Shown in pieces: positions 8,953 through 18,320 of a stretch of 64,000 nucleotides of DNA. The stretch comes from CAZKGE01 sp964636405 (GTDB taxonomy: Bacteria > Bacillota > Clostridia > Christensenellales > CAG-138). Under the pieces are notes generated by a model. It saw only the letters and a program-made list of their open reading frames with translations, was not told where the DNA came from and ran no database searches. Location: positions 1 to 64,000 of the forward strand of contig CAZWSI010000011.1 in NCBI GenBank assembly GCA_964636405.1. Direction: 5' to 3'. The position numbers and the translations under genes were made by a program. Each line of letters starts with the position of its first letter. The stretch's first letter is position 1.

Positions 8953-11561
8953 TTTGTGTCGTACCAGCTCTTTCCCTGCCTGACCTCCGCCACCAGCGGC
9001 ACGGACAGCGCGAGCACGCCCTCCATCGCCTCCCGCACGAGGCGCGAAACGGCCGCGGCTTCGGCCGTCGGGCAGTCCACAATCAATTCATCGTGGATTT
9101 GCAAAACCAGTCGCGCGCGGTATCCGCCCCTTTGCAGCGCCTCATGCACGCGTACCATAGCCAGCTTGATGATATCCGCCGCGCTGCCCTGTATGGGCAT
9201 GTTCATGGCGACCCGCTCGCCAAAGGCGCGCGTGTTGTAATTGCCGCTGCTTAGCTCGGGAAGCGCGCGCCTGCGGTGAAAGAGCGTTTCTGCATAGCCG
9301 CGTTCCCGACCGAGCGCGACGCTCTCCTCCATATAGCGCTTTACGCCCGTATACCGCGCAAGGTAATTGTCAATATAAGAGGCCGCTTCCTTGACGGGAA
9401 TGTTCAGGTTGCTCGAAAGGCCATAGCTGCTGATGCCGTATACGATGCCGAAATTTACGGCCTTGGCGGCGCTGCGCATTTCACCCGTAACCTCGACGGG
9501 CGGCACGCCGAACACCTCGGAGGCGGTCTGCGAGTGGATATCCGCGCCGGAAGCAAACGCGGCAATCATGCGCGCGTCCCCGCTGATATGCGCAAGCAGC
9601 CGAAGCTCGATTTGGGAATAGTCCGCGCCCACCAGCACATTGCCCGGGCTCGCAATAAAGGCGCGCCGAATCTCGCGCCCCAGCTCCGTGCGCACGGGGA
9701 TATTCTGCAAATTGGGCTCCGTACTGGAAATACGGCCCGTCGCGGTTACGCACTGGTTAAAGCGTGTGCGCACGCGGCCGTCCGAGGGCGCGCGCGCGGA
9801 GAGAAGACCGTCTACAAAGCTGCTTTTCAGCTTGTAGAGAAAGCGATACTCGAGAATAAGCGGCACGACGGGATGCCCGTCCTTCAATCTCTCCAGCGTA
9901 TCCGCATCGGTGGAATAGCCGGATTTGGTCTTCTTTTGCGCGGCAAGGCCCAGCTTGCCAAAGAGAATCTCTCCGAGCTGCTTGGGCGAAAGAATCTGAA
10001 AGCGCTCTCCCACCAGCTCGAAAATCTCGTCGCTCAGCGTTTGAATGCGCGCGCCAAATTCGTTTTGCAAATGAAGGAGCATCGCTTCGTCCACGCGGAA
10101 GCCCGTTTGCTCCATCTCGAAAAGCAGATCGGCGAGCGGCGCTTCCATGCGGCTGTAAAGCGCGCTCATATCCGCCTGCGCAAGCTCGGCGTTCATCGTG
10201 TCGCGGAGCGAAAAGAGCTGCGCGGCGTGCGCGTCGCTAGTAAAAAACCGCCGCTCTGATAGCGCGGCAAAGGAACCCGCCGGACGGATGGCGTTGATGA
10301 GATAATCGGCGATCATCGCGTCGAATACCGGGCCCGAAAGCGCGATGGACTGCCGCGACAGCACATGGCGAAGCGCTTTTGCGTCAAATACCAGCTTTTC
10401 GACCCGAACGGAGCGAATAAGCGGTGCGAGCGCGCTGAAAACGGCGGCGGGTTCGATGCAGCTTGCAAACAGATCGGCGCCCTGACGGATGCGGTATATG
10501 CGCTCCGGCGAAAAAGCAAAGCTGAGCTGCCCGTCAAAGCAGAGCGCAAGCGACTTCGCGTCCTCACCGGCCTTCGCGGCGGCAAGAAGTGCCTCCTCGG
10601 TTTCAATATCCACGCACTCCGCATCGCAAGCCGTCAATTGCGGCTCTGTCGCGGCGCTTTTACCGGCCGGGAGCTTGGCTGCAATGCCGCGCAGCTCGAG
10701 CCGCAGCAGCTCCTCCCTCGCGCCCGCCATGGTTTCAGGCGTAAAGACGCAGTCCGCCAGCGTCTCGGAAACAGGCGCGTCCCGATCGATGGTGCCGAGC
10801 CAGAAGGAAAGCCTTGCGCTTGCCTCTCCCTCGCGCACGCGCTCTCCAAGCTTGCCTTTGATTGCCTCCGCGTGGGCCAGCACCCCGTCCAGCGTTTCGT
10901 ATTCGGCAAGCAGTTTTTGTGCGGTCTTCTCCCCCACGCCCGGAATACCGGGGATGTGATCGGAGCTGTCGCCCATGAGCGCTTTTAGATCGCGCATGCG
11001 GCCGGGCGCGAGGCCGTAATCGGCAAGCAGTTGCGCAACGTCGTACTCCACGGTTTCGGAAATGCCTTTTTTTGTGAGCAGCACATGCGTGCTTTCGCCG
11101 ACAAGCTGCAGCGCGTCGCGATCGCCCGTAACAAGCAGCGCGGAAACGCCAGCTTCCTCCGCGCGGCGGGAAAGCGTGCCAAGAATATCGTCCGCTTCGT
11201 AGCGCGGGCATTCGCACACGCGAACGCCCATGCTTTTTAACAGACTCTTGAGCAGGGGAAACTGGGCGCGCAGCTCGTCCGGCGTTTCCTTGCGGCCCGC
11301 CTTGTAAAGCTCGTATTTTTCGTGCCGAAAGGTCGGGCCGTGCACATCGAAGGCCACGGCCAGATAATCCGGCTCGCGCGCGACAAGCTTGAGCAGCATG
11401 CTCAAAAAGCCGTGCAGCGCGCCTGTGGGCGTGCCGTCAGCCGTGGTCATGGGCGGAAGCGCGTGAAAGGCGCGATGCAGCAGGCTGTTGCCGTCGATGG
11501 CAATCAGCGTTTTCTGCGCGTGTTCGGAGGGATTGCCCTGCTTCTGTATGGGGCTGCTCAT
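8949..11561 (-). CDS. polA: DNA polymerase I
   Basis: An 870-residue repair and Okazaki-fragment polymerase. Domains in order are the 5'-nuclease (IDGNSLLHRAF, VTGDRD, GVGEKTAQKLL; about 1-290), a degenerate 3'-5' exonuclease region (about 300-480), and the polymerase with motif A DYSQIELRLLAH, motif B KAVNFGIVYG and motif C QIHDELI. The exonuclease region lacks the D-x-E and downstream acidic residues needed for proofreading, as in Bacillus-type enzymes. The start at 11561 has GGAGGATGCGTT and an ATGA overlap with the upstream phosphorylase; the frame continues open to 11591 without better support. Confidence 0.97.
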   Translation of the reverse strand: MSSPIQKQGNPSEHAQKTLIAIDGNSLLHRAFHALPPMTTADGTPTGALHGFLSMLLKLVAREPDYLAVAFDVHGPTFRHEKYELYKAGRKETPDELRAQFPLLKSLLKSMGVRVCECPRYEADDILGTLSRRAEEAGVSALLVTGDRDALQLVGESTHVLLTKKGISETVEYDVAQLLADYGLAPGRMRDLKALMGDSSDHIPGIPGVGEKTAQKLLAEYETLDGVLAHAEAIKGKLGERVREGEASARLSFWLGTIDRDAPVSETLADCVFTPETMAGAREELLRLELRGIAAKLPAGKSAATEPQLTACDAECVDIETEEALLAAAKAGEDAKSLALCFDGQLSFAFSPERIYRIRQGADLFASCIEPAAVFSALAPLIRSVRVEKLVFDAKALRHVLSRQSIALSGPVFDAMIADYLINAIRPAGSFAALSERRFFTSDAHAAQLFSLRDTMNAELAQADMSALYSRMEAPLADLLFEMEQTGFRVDEAMLLHLQNEFGARIQTLSDEIFELVGERFQILSPKQLGEILFGKLGLAAQKKTKSGYSTDADTLERLKDGHPVVPLILEYRFLYKLKSSFVDGLLSARAPSDGRVRTRFNQCVTATGRISSTEPNLQNIPVRTELGREIRRAFIASPGNVLVGADYSQIELRLLAHISGDARMIAAFASGADIHSQTASEVFGVPPVEVTGEMRSAAKAVNFGIVYGISSYGLSSNLNIPVKEAASYIDNYLARYTGVKRYMEESVALGRERGYAETLFHRRRALPELSSGNYNTRAFGERVAMNMPIQGSAADIIKLAMVRVHEALQRGGYRARLVLQIHDELIVDCPTAEAAAVSRLVREAMEGVLALSVPLVAEVRQGKSWYDTK

Positions 11562-12892
11562 AACGCATCCTCCGGCCGAATCAGACCGCATACCATGGGC
11601 GGTAAAGATTCCGGCGGCTTCTCCGAAATCACGATTCCGTCATAAAAGGTTTCCACCGCCTCGTCAAGCCGGGACGCATCGTTGATGTACAGCATGCACA
11701 GCGGTGTTTTAAGGTCCACAAAATCGCCCAGGCGGCGATCCATCACAAGGCCCACCGCGTGATCCACCGTGTCGCTTGCCACCGCGCGGCCCGCGCCCAG
11801 CATCTGCGCGGCGTTGCCGATATTCTTGGCGTGCATATCCACAATATAGCCCTCGCTGCGTGGGTAAAGCGCAAGCTTGCGCTTTACGCGGCAAAGCTCG
11901 CCGATCCTGTTGATGTCGATATAGCTCGCGTCGCCGCCCAGCTCCGCGATCATTTCCTTCAGCTTTTGCAGCGCGCGGCCAGAATCCAGGGCTTGGGAAA
12001 GCATGGCTTTCGCCTCGTTTTCGCCTGCGGCAACGCCCGAAAGCAGCAGCATCTGCGTGGCCAGCAGCATGCACACGCGGAAAAGCGGTTCGCTTTCCGG
12101 GATTCGCCCGGAGAGCAGCTCCACGGCCTCCCGCACCTCTAGCGCGTTGCCCACGGCCATGCCCAGCGGCTGGTTCATATCGGTGATCACGGCCACCACC
12201 CGGCGGCCCAGATTCGCGCCCATGCGCACCATGAGCCGTGCAAGCTCCCTCGCCTCCGCCTCGCTTTCGCAAAACGCGCCGCTGCCGGTTTTTACGTCCA
12301 GCACAATCGCGTCCGCGCCCGCTGCAAGCTTTTTGCTCATCACGCTCGAAGCGATGAGCGGAATGCTGTGCACGGTCGCGGTTACGTCGCGCAGCGCGTA
12401 CATGTGCTTATCGGCCGGGTCAAGATTGGCGCTTTGCCCGATCACGGCCAGTTTGTTTTCCCGCAGCATGCGCTTAAACGCTTCGATGGATTGCTCCACC
12501 TTTACGCCCGGGATGGCCTCCAGCTTATCCAGCGTGCCGCCCGTGTGGCCAAGGCCCCGGCCCGACATTTTGGCCACCGTGCCGCCGCAGGCCGCCACCA
12601 GCGGCGCGACCACCAGCGTCGTCGTGTCGCCCACACCGCCCGTTGAGTGCTTATCCACCTTGACGCCGGGTATATCGCTTAAATCCACCACGTCGCCCGA
12701 ATGCATCATGGCAAGCGTGAGGTCGGTCGCCTCCCGCTCGTCCATGCCGCGGCATACAACAGCCATCAGAAACGCCGCCATTTGATCGCTGGAAACGGAG
12801 CCCGCCACAAACGCATTGACCAAATATGCGATTTCCTCGCGACTCAGGGCCAGTGCGTCTACCTTCTTCTGTATCAAATCAACCGTTCTCAT
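11558..12892 (-). CDS. pdp: Pyrimidine-nucleoside phosphorylase
   Basis: The 444-residue enzyme splits uridine, deoxyuridine or thymidine with phosphate to base and (deoxy)ribose-1-phosphate. The family signature is VDKHSTGGVGD, followed by KMSGRGLGHTGGTLDKLE; the length fits. It could equally be called thymidine phosphorylase (deoA); Gram-positive homologues usually act on several pyrimidine nucleosides. The start at 12892 follows AGGAGGGAATACGCA; the frame to 12958 overlaps the upstream gene. It is coupled to polA by ATGA. Confidence 0.93.
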   Translation of the reverse strand: MRTVDLIQKKVDALALSREEIAYLVNAFVAGSVSSDQMAAFLMAVVCRGMDEREATDLTLAMMHSGDVVDLSDIPGVKVDKHSTGGVGDTTTLVVAPLVAACGGTVAKMSGRGLGHTGGTLDKLEAIPGVKVEQSIEAFKRMLRENKLAVIGQSANLDPADKHMYALRDVTATVHSIPLIASSVMSKKLAAGADAIVLDVKTGSGAFCESEAEARELARLMVRMGANLGRRVVAVITDMNQPLGMAVGNALEVREAVELLSGRIPESEPLFRVCMLLATQMLLLSGVAAGENEAKAMLSQALDSGRALQKLKEMIAELGGDASYIDINRIGELCRVKRKLALYPRSEGYIVDMHAKNIGNAAQMLGAGRAVASDTVDHAVGLVMDRRLGDFVDLKTPLCMLYINDASRLDEAVETFYDGIVISEKPPESLPPMVCGLIRPEDAL

Positions 12893-12905
12893 TGCGTATT
12901 CCCTC

Positions 12906-13979
12906 CTAGCAAATGGCGGCGCGCAGCTCCTCGAGAAGCTGGGCCGACGCACTGTCAAAATCGAGTTCGGTATTGAGCCGGAAGCTCTTTACCAGCGGCC
13001 GTTTCATCGCGGCCGCGAGCGTTTCGTAAAGCGGCTGCTCCGGTAGGCACAGCAATACGGCGGTCGCATCGCGATAGAGGCGTTCAAAGCGGCTCAAGGC
13101 AAGCATGCGCGCGCTATCCAGGAACACAAGCCGCGCGCCGGGCTCCGCCGGCACCGCAAAGCGCATGGCACGCTCCTCCTCGGCGCTCACATGGGCGCAG
13201 TAAACCGTGCGGCAGCCGCGCGCGAGAGCGGCCTTCAGCATATGCATGCGCTCGACCGTGTCATCAGCTTCCACCACGCCCGCGTGTCCAAGCGGCAAAA
13301 GGCCGAAATAGGACTGCGGCGCATCGTCCTCGTATTCGCCAGCACAGGATATATACTTCCCGTCACAGTCGAAAAGCAACGCCTCTGTTGAGCCGCAGCC
13401 GCCGCTCGTTACCAAAACGGGGATAAAATGCGCAAAGGGATAGGCTTGCGCCAGCGTGCGCAGCAATTGCTTATAGACCACATGGGGCGAAAGGCCGAAC
13501 GCGGCGTCGCACACGAGCAAAAAGCGGACGCGCAAAATGGGTGGAATGGGCGGAAACACACGCCCGGAAAAGCGCATGGCTCCGTAAGTGGCTTCCCCGC
13601 CCGCGACCGTTCCGTCGGGAAGCGTCTCGCCCAAATACGTATAACGCGCCAGCTTTTCCAGATAATTGCCCTGCACGACGGGGCGCTGGAGCGTAAGGAA
13701 CGAGCGCGCACGCTCGTTAAGCAGCAGCTTTTGATAAAGCAGTTGGCTCTTTTTCAGGGAATGATGGGAAAAGACTAGAGTCGAGCAAGCCTCACGGTCA
13801 AAGCGGTCGCGGCTGTTTTCAAAAAAGAACAGCCGCGCGCCGGCCATGTCCTGCGGCGCGTAGGCCGCAAAGAGAATGTTCCACAGCGCGTCGGGGGACG
13901 CGTCGTTAAGGCCGGCATGCGAAAAACGCAGCCCGACCGAGAAGCGCGAAAAAGCTACTCCTCCATCTCCGTTTGACAT
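12906..13979 (-). CDS. Uncharacterised protein with a degenerate glycerate-kinase-like domain
   Basis: A 357-residue soluble protein. Residues from about 150 onward resemble the N-terminal half of type 2 glycerate kinase: LLVCDAAFGLSPHVVYKQLL lines up with the DSFKGSLSA segment, and VTSGGCGSTEALL with the ADGGEGT segment. The strictly conserved residues and the later GGSATNDGG motif are missing, so kinase activity is doubtful. The first 150 residues match nothing I recognise. The ATG at 13979 overlaps the end of the ABC-F gene by 25 bases and the stop is 13 bases before pdp, so it belongs to this operon. The assignment is by eye and uncertain. Confidence 0.6.
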   Translation of the reverse strand: MSNGDGGVAFSRFSVGLRFSHAGLNDASPDALWNILFAAYAPQDMAGARLFFFENSRDRFDREACSTLVFSHHSLKKSQLLYQKLLLNERARSFLTLQRPVVQGNYLEKLARYTYLGETLPDGTVAGGEATYGAMRFSGRVFPPIPPILRVRFLLVCDAAFGLSPHVVYKQLLRTLAQAYPFAHFIPVLVTSGGCGSTEALLFDCDGKYISCAGEYEDDAPQSYFGLLPLGHAGVVEADDTVERMHMLKAALARGCRTVYCAHVSAEEERAMRFAVPAEPGARLVFLDSARMLALSRFERLYRDATAVLLCLPEQPLYETLAAAMKRPLVKSFRLNTELDFDSASAQLLEELRAAIC

Positions 13980-15880
13980 CTGGATAACGCCTCCTCCGCC
14001 GCCTCCCAGACGGCCATGTATGCTTCAAGCATCTGTTTTTGCCGGCCTATACGCGCGTATAGCTCGGCCGACGCCGCATAATCGGCGGAAATGCCGGGCT
14101 CCGCCGCATCCGTTTCCAGCCGCGCGAGCTCGTCCTCGGCCTGCGACACCGCCTGCTCCGCGCGCCGGGCCTGGTTTTTCAGCCGCGAAAGCTCCGCGCG
14201 GCGTTCCTTGTTGCGTTGATACTCGTTTTTTGCGCCCGGCGCGGGCGATGGCTCCTGCGCGGCGGCCTGTTGCTCGGCAAGGACCGATTTATACGCGTCC
14301 CAATCGCCCGAGAATTCCGTTACGCCCTCCGGCCCCAATATGAGGATGCGATCCGCAACCTTATTGATGAGATATCGGTCGTGCGTGACGATGAGCATGG
14401 TGCCGCCATATTCGCAGAGCGCGTTTTCAAGCGCTTCGCAGGAGGCGATATCGAGGTGGTTGGTCGGCTCGTCCAGCATGAGGAAGTTGCTGCCGGAAAG
14501 CATAAGCTTAAGAAGCTGCACCCGCGCCTTTTCACCCCCGGAAAGCTCTCCCACGCGCTTATAGATATCATCCCCATGAAACAGGAACAAGCCCAGCGTA
14601 TTGCGCAGCGTCTGCACATCGAGCCGGGGGAAGCTGTCCCACAGATCGTCCAGCACGGTTTTTTCAGGACACATGCTGCCCAGATCCTGCGCGTAATAGC
14701 CCTTTTGCACATTCGCGCCAATGACAAAGCTGCCCTCGTCCGGCTCGAGTTGATCATTCAGAATTTTCAGCAGCGTGGTTTTTCCGCAGCCGTTGCCGCC
14801 GATGAGGCAAACGCGCTCGTTGCGGCCGATGCGCATGGTGAGCTGCGCAAAGAGCGTTTTATTCCCGTAGCGCTTGGAAAGCGCCTTTGTAAGCAGCACG
14901 TCGTTTCCCGAACCCTCGCAGGCGCGGAAGCGGAAGCGGAGCGCCTCCGGCAGCGGCTCCGGCGCGACAAGCGTATTCTTCAGCCGGGCAATCTGCTTCT
15001 CCTTGGAGGCGATGGTCACGTAGTTGCGCGCCTGATTCCACCTGCGCTGCTGCTCGATGATGCCCTCGATGCGCTTGATTTCGCGCTGCGTACGGCTATA
15101 CTGGCGGAGCGCCGCCTCGCGCGCGTCCAGCATACGCGATACATGCGTAGAATAGTTTCCGCGCGTGCAGGTGGTCGTTCCGTTTTTGAGTTCAAGCGTC
15201 AGGTCGGTCACCCGGTCGAGAAAATACCGATCATGCGATATGACGATGAACGCGCCCCCGTAGGAAAGCAGAAAATCCTCCAGCCATTCCACGGCCGCTA
15301 TATCCAGATGGTTGGTCGGCTCGTCCAAAAGCAGCAGATTTGCGGGGCTTAGCAGAATGCGCGCAAGCAGCGCCTTGCGAATTTCTCCCCCGGAAAAGAG
15401 CCGGAGCGGCTTTTCCAGCGCGTCCTCGGGAAAGCCCAGCCCAAGGAGCGCCGCTCTCGTGCGGCTGCGAAAGGTAAGCCCGCCCTCGGCCTCATATTTT
15501 TCTTGCGTCTCCGCAAGCCTGCCGGAGAGACGCAGCGCGTCGCCTGCGCCGCTGGCAAGCTGGCGTTCGAGGGAAGCAAGCAGCTTTTCCTGCTCCAACA
15601 AATGGGAAAAGGCGGAAAGCGCCGTGTCGTAGAGCCGTTCGTCGCTGCTTGCGTCCAAAGCTTGATCCAGCGACGACATGCGGCAGTCCCTCGAAAGGGA
15701 AAGCGTGCCCTCGTCGATCTCCTCCTTGCCCTGCAGCATGCGGAAAAGCGTGGTCTTCCCCGAGCCATTCACGCCAACGAAGCCCATGCGCCCATTTTCC
15801 GGCAGTTCGAAGGTGACGCCGGAAAACAGGGTGCGTTCCCCAAAGCTCTTGCCAAGGTTATTTGCCCGTAAAATTGCCAT
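13955..15880 (-). CDS. ABC-F family ATPase (ribosome-associated type)
   Basis: A 641-residue protein with two ABC nucleotide-binding domains and no membrane segments. Walker A motifs are GVNGSGKTT (about residue 37) and GGNGCGKTT (about 345); signature motifs are LFSGGE and LSGGEKAR; both halves have LLDEPTNHLDI or LMLDEPTNHLDI. The linker is charged and a C-terminal coiled coil (RRAEQAVSQAEDELARLE) follows. ABC-F proteins act on the ribosome E site in translation control or antibiotic protection; which subtype this is cannot be said. It is the first gene of the long operon, with a promoter at 15941-15969. Confidence 0.93.
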   Translation of the reverse strand: MAILRANNLGKSFGERTLFSGVTFELPENGRMGFVGVNGSGKTTLFRMLQGKEEIDEGTLSLSRDCRMSSLDQALDASSDERLYDTALSAFSHLLEQEKLLASLERQLASGAGDALRLSGRLAETQEKYEAEGGLTFRSRTRAALLGLGFPEDALEKPLRLFSGGEIRKALLARILLSPANLLLLDEPTNHLDIAAVEWLEDFLLSYGGAFIVISHDRYFLDRVTDLTLELKNGTTTCTRGNYSTHVSRMLDAREAALRQYSRTQREIKRIEGIIEQQRRWNQARNYVTIASKEKQIARLKNTLVAPEPLPEALRFRFRACEGSGNDVLLTKALSKRYGNKTLFAQLTMRIGRNERVCLIGGNGCGKTTLLKILNDQLEPDEGSFVIGANVQKGYYAQDLGSMCPEKTVLDDLWDSFPRLDVQTLRNTLGLFLFHGDDIYKRVGELSGGEKARVQLLKLMLSGSNFLMLDEPTNHLDIASCEALENALCEYGGTMLIVTHDRYLINKVADRILILGPEGVTEFSGDWDAYKSVLAEQQAAAQEPSPAPGAKNEYQRNKERRAELSRLKNQARRAEQAVSQAEDELARLETDAAEPGISADYAASAELYARIGRQKQMLEAYMAVWEAAEEALSRCQTEMEE

Positions 15881-15940
15881 TTACACGAATCCTTTGCGCA
15901 TTCTCACCTATGACTTTCCGCCCGCCCGGCAAGTCATAAC

Positions 15941-15969
15941 ATCTTACCATATTGTTCAACCGAATGCAA
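15941..15969 (-). promoter_or_regulatory. Promoter of the ABC-F to DUF885 operon
   Basis: On the minus strand TTGCAT (15969-15964), a 17-base spacer ending in TGG, and TAAGAT (15946-15941) form an extended -10 sigma-A promoter. It lies 60 bases upstream of the first gene of a nine-gene operon. Confidence 0.65.
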
Positions 15970-16073
15970 AATGGACGCGCGCCTTCGGACCCTGATTCCG
16001 CCAAATTCGCAAAAAGTTCAAACTCATGTATCATATGGACCTGTATACTGTAGGTAACGAACGGAGGGCCGAT

Positions 16074-17384
16074 ATGCGCGACGATCCAAATGAAAAAAAG
16101 CTCCTGACCGACGGAAAAACGACTAAAGGCGAACGTGCGCGCCTGTTTTCCAAGCGCTGGCGCATCGCGATTCTCCTTTCCGGCTGCCTCGCGCTCATGC
16201 TGTTTTTGGTGTTGCCCGCCGTTTCTCCGCGCTTTGACGGGGTAAACGCCGTGTATGTCAGCGCCGCGCGGGCCATAGCGGAGCCCATGAGCACCGTTAC
16301 CCCCCTGCCCACCTCCTTTTTGTCGGAATACGCGGGCGACGCGCCCTCCGTTACGCCCACGCCAACGCCCGGCGTATTGCTTTCTCAATACGCGCTTTTA
16401 CAGCAAAACGACGATTATCCCGCCGTGCAGAAGCTTCAGCTCCGGCTTATGGAGCTGGGCTATCTTGACGCGGACGAGCCGAGCACGCAGTATGGAGAAG
16501 CCACGGCGGTTGCCGTCTCTCTTTTCCAACGTACGCTCTCCTCGGAAATGGACGGCGTGGCCACAAGCGAGCTGCAGGAAAACCTGTTCAGCTCACAAGC
16601 CGCGCCCTACGAGATGAAGCTTGGCGACGAGGGCGCCGATGTGCGCAGCATGCAGTCGCGCTTAACCGAGCTGGGATATTTCGAGGAGAAGGAATCCGGT
16701 TTTTTCGGCGTGGCCACGGAGGACGCGGTTAAAGCGTTTCAAAAGAAGAATCAGCTCGACGCGGACGGCGTGTTTCAGGTCGATGACCGCGATTTACTCT
16801 ATTCGCCGGCGGCGCGCCCCAAGATTGATCCGACCCCGACGCCCACGCCCAAGCCCACGCCAAAGCCCACAAGAAGGCCGACCGCGCAGCCGACCAGCAC
16901 GCCGGGCGGCGGTGGCGGAGGCGGAGGTGAGCCGTCCACGACGGCTACGCCGGAGCCAACGGACGATTCTGGCGGCGGCGGCTCCTTTACACCAAGTTAC
17001 AGCGCCGACGGCATTATTTCCGTTGCGCGCGCCCAGGAGGGCAAGCGCTACGTTTGGTCCGAGGAAGGCCCCAATACCTTCGATTGCTCCGGGCTTGTTT
17101 ACTACTGTCTGCGCACCTGCGGCGTAAGCGTGAGCCGCTACAGCGCCTCCGGCTTTTCGCAGATGGACGGCTGGACAGCCATCAACAGCATATCCGATTT
17201 AAGCCGGGGCGATCTGGTGTTTTTTCGCAGCGATGACGAAAACCGGGTGAATCATACCGGCATCTATTTGGGCGGCGATCGGTTTATCCACGCCTCCTCC
17301 AGCAAGGGCAAGGTTGTCATCAGCAGCATTTCCGGCTCGTATTGGGTGCGCAATTTCGTGATCGGCAGACGCGTGTTCGGATGA
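16074..17384 (+). CDS. NlpC/P60 peptidoglycan endopeptidase with two PG-binding domains
   Basis: A 436-residue exported cell-wall hydrolase. A cytoplasmic basic N-terminus leads into one membrane segment (about 29-50), then a Pro/Thr spacer, two PG_binding_1 domains (LQLRLMELGYLD and MQSRLTELGYFE), a long TPTPKPT/poly-Gly linker, and an NlpC/P60 domain with the catalytic cysteine in FDCSGLVYYC and the histidine in NHTGIYLG. It should cut stem peptides of peptidoglycan. The start follows CGGAGGGCCGAT; upstream ATGs at 16026 and 16035 lack a ribosome site. A TATACT box lies at 16044-16049. It overlaps the radical SAM gene by ATGA. Confidence 0.92.
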   Translation: MRDDPNEKKLLTDGKTTKGERARLFSKRWRIAILLSGCLALMLFLVLPAVSPRFDGVNAVYVSAARAIAEPMSTVTPLPTSFLSEYAGDAPSVTPTPTPGVLLSQYALLQQNDDYPAVQKLQLRLMELGYLDADEPSTQYGEATAVAVSLFQRTLSSEMDGVATSELQENLFSSQAAPYEMKLGDEGADVRSMQSRLTELGYFEEKESGFFGVATEDAVKAFQKKNQLDADGVFQVDDRDLLYSPAARPKIDPTPTPTPKPTPKPTRRPTAQPTSTPGGGGGGGGEPSTTATPEPTDDSGGGGSFTPSYSADGIISVARAQEGKRYVWSEEGPNTFDCSGLVYYCLRTCGVSVSRYSASGFSQMDGWTAINSISDLSRGDLVFFRSDDENRVNHTGIYLGGDRFIHASSSKGKVVISSISGSYWVRNFVIGRRVFG

Positions 17385-18256
17385 GATGCATGCTTTGTCC
17401 CCGGCAATGCGGCGTGGATCGGGCGCGGGAAGCGGGCTTTTGCGGTGCGGGAGACACCCCCCTTGTCGCGCGTGCCGATCTGCATTTTTTTGAAGAACCC
17501 TGCATCAGCGGCACGCGCGGATCGGGAGCCGTGTTCTTTTCCGGCTGCAATATGGATTGTGTCTTTTGCCAGAACGCCGTGCTGAAAGCCGGGCGCACGG
17601 GCAAGCCCTTTACGCCGGAGGCGCTTACAGCGCTCTATTTTTCCCTCGAAGCGCGGGGCGCGCACAATATCAATTTGGTTACGCCCGCGCCGCATCTTGC
17701 GGCGATTATCCCCTCTTTGCGCATGGCAAAGCGGGAGGGGCTCAAAATCCCCGTCGTTTACAACACAAACGCCTACGAAACGGTGGCGGCAATCCAAAGC
17801 CTTGACGGGCTTGTGGATATCTATTTGCCCGACCTGAAATACAAGAGCGATCTGCTTTCAACGCGTTTTTCCAATGCGGACGGCTATTTTGAAACGGCCG
17901 TCGCCGCTATTGCCGAAATGGTTCGGCAGCGCGGAAACCTCGCGCTGGACGAGAGCGGCATAGCCGCGTCCGGCGTGCTCATCCGCCACCTGGTGCTGCC
18001 CGGCTGCGTATTCGATACGCGAGATATTCTCAAGGAGGTCGCCGCCCGCTTTTCACCCGACACGTATCTTTCGCTCATGCGCCAGTATGCGCCCACTGGC
18101 AACGTAACAAAACCGCCGCTCAATCGGAAGGTGACGAACAGGGAGTATGAAAACGCGCTTTCCTTTGCGCTATCTTGTGGCTTTTCAAACGTGTATATAC
18201 AAGATCGTGCATCCGCAGATCTGTGCTACACGCCTGCGTTCATAAATTCTATATGA
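17381..18256 (+). CDS. COG1313 radical SAM protein (PflX-type, function unknown)
   Basis: A 291-residue radical SAM enzyme. The N-terminal cysteine motif CMLCPRQCGVDR...GFCG is typical of this family, and the 4Fe-4S radical SAM motif GCNMDCVFCQN (C-x3-C-x2-C) lies at about residues 58-65. The family is often labelled pyruvate formate-lyase activating enzyme-like, but no formate-lyase partner is present and its substrate is unknown. The start ATG overlaps the stop of the NlpC/P60 gene as ATGA, indicating translational coupling. Confidence 0.88.
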   Translation: MRCMLCPRQCGVDRAREAGFCGAGDTPLVARADLHFFEEPCISGTRGSGAVFFSGCNMDCVFCQNAVLKAGRTGKPFTPEALTALYFSLEARGAHNINLVTPAPHLAAIIPSLRMAKREGLKIPVVYNTNAYETVAAIQSLDGLVDIYLPDLKYKSDLLSTRFSNADGYFETAVAAIAEMVRQRGNLALDESGIAASGVLIRHLVLPGCVFDTRDILKEVAARFSPDTYLSLMRQYAPTGNVTKPPLNRKVTNREYENALSFALSCGFSNVYIQDRASADLCYTPAFINSI

Positions 18257-18285
18257 AATTGACACAAATAGGTTGCTTTTTCGAC

Positions 18286-18314
18286 TTGCATTATCAGGAT
18301 TCGGGTGTTATACT
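18286..18314 (+). promoter_or_regulatory. Promoter of the 18.3-kb structured RNA
   Basis: TTGCAT (18286-18291), a 17-base spacer and TATACT (18309-18314) make a good sigma-A promoter. The predicted start is near 18321 and no reading frame follows before the terminator at 18467. Confidence 0.8.
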
Positions 18315-18320
18315 ATGGCT

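Noticed and set aside
18259..18264. TTGACA-like box upstream of the structured RNA as its -35
   Set aside because: No suitable -10 box lies 16-18 bases downstream; the TTGCAT/TATACT pair at 18286-18314 has exact 17-base spacing.
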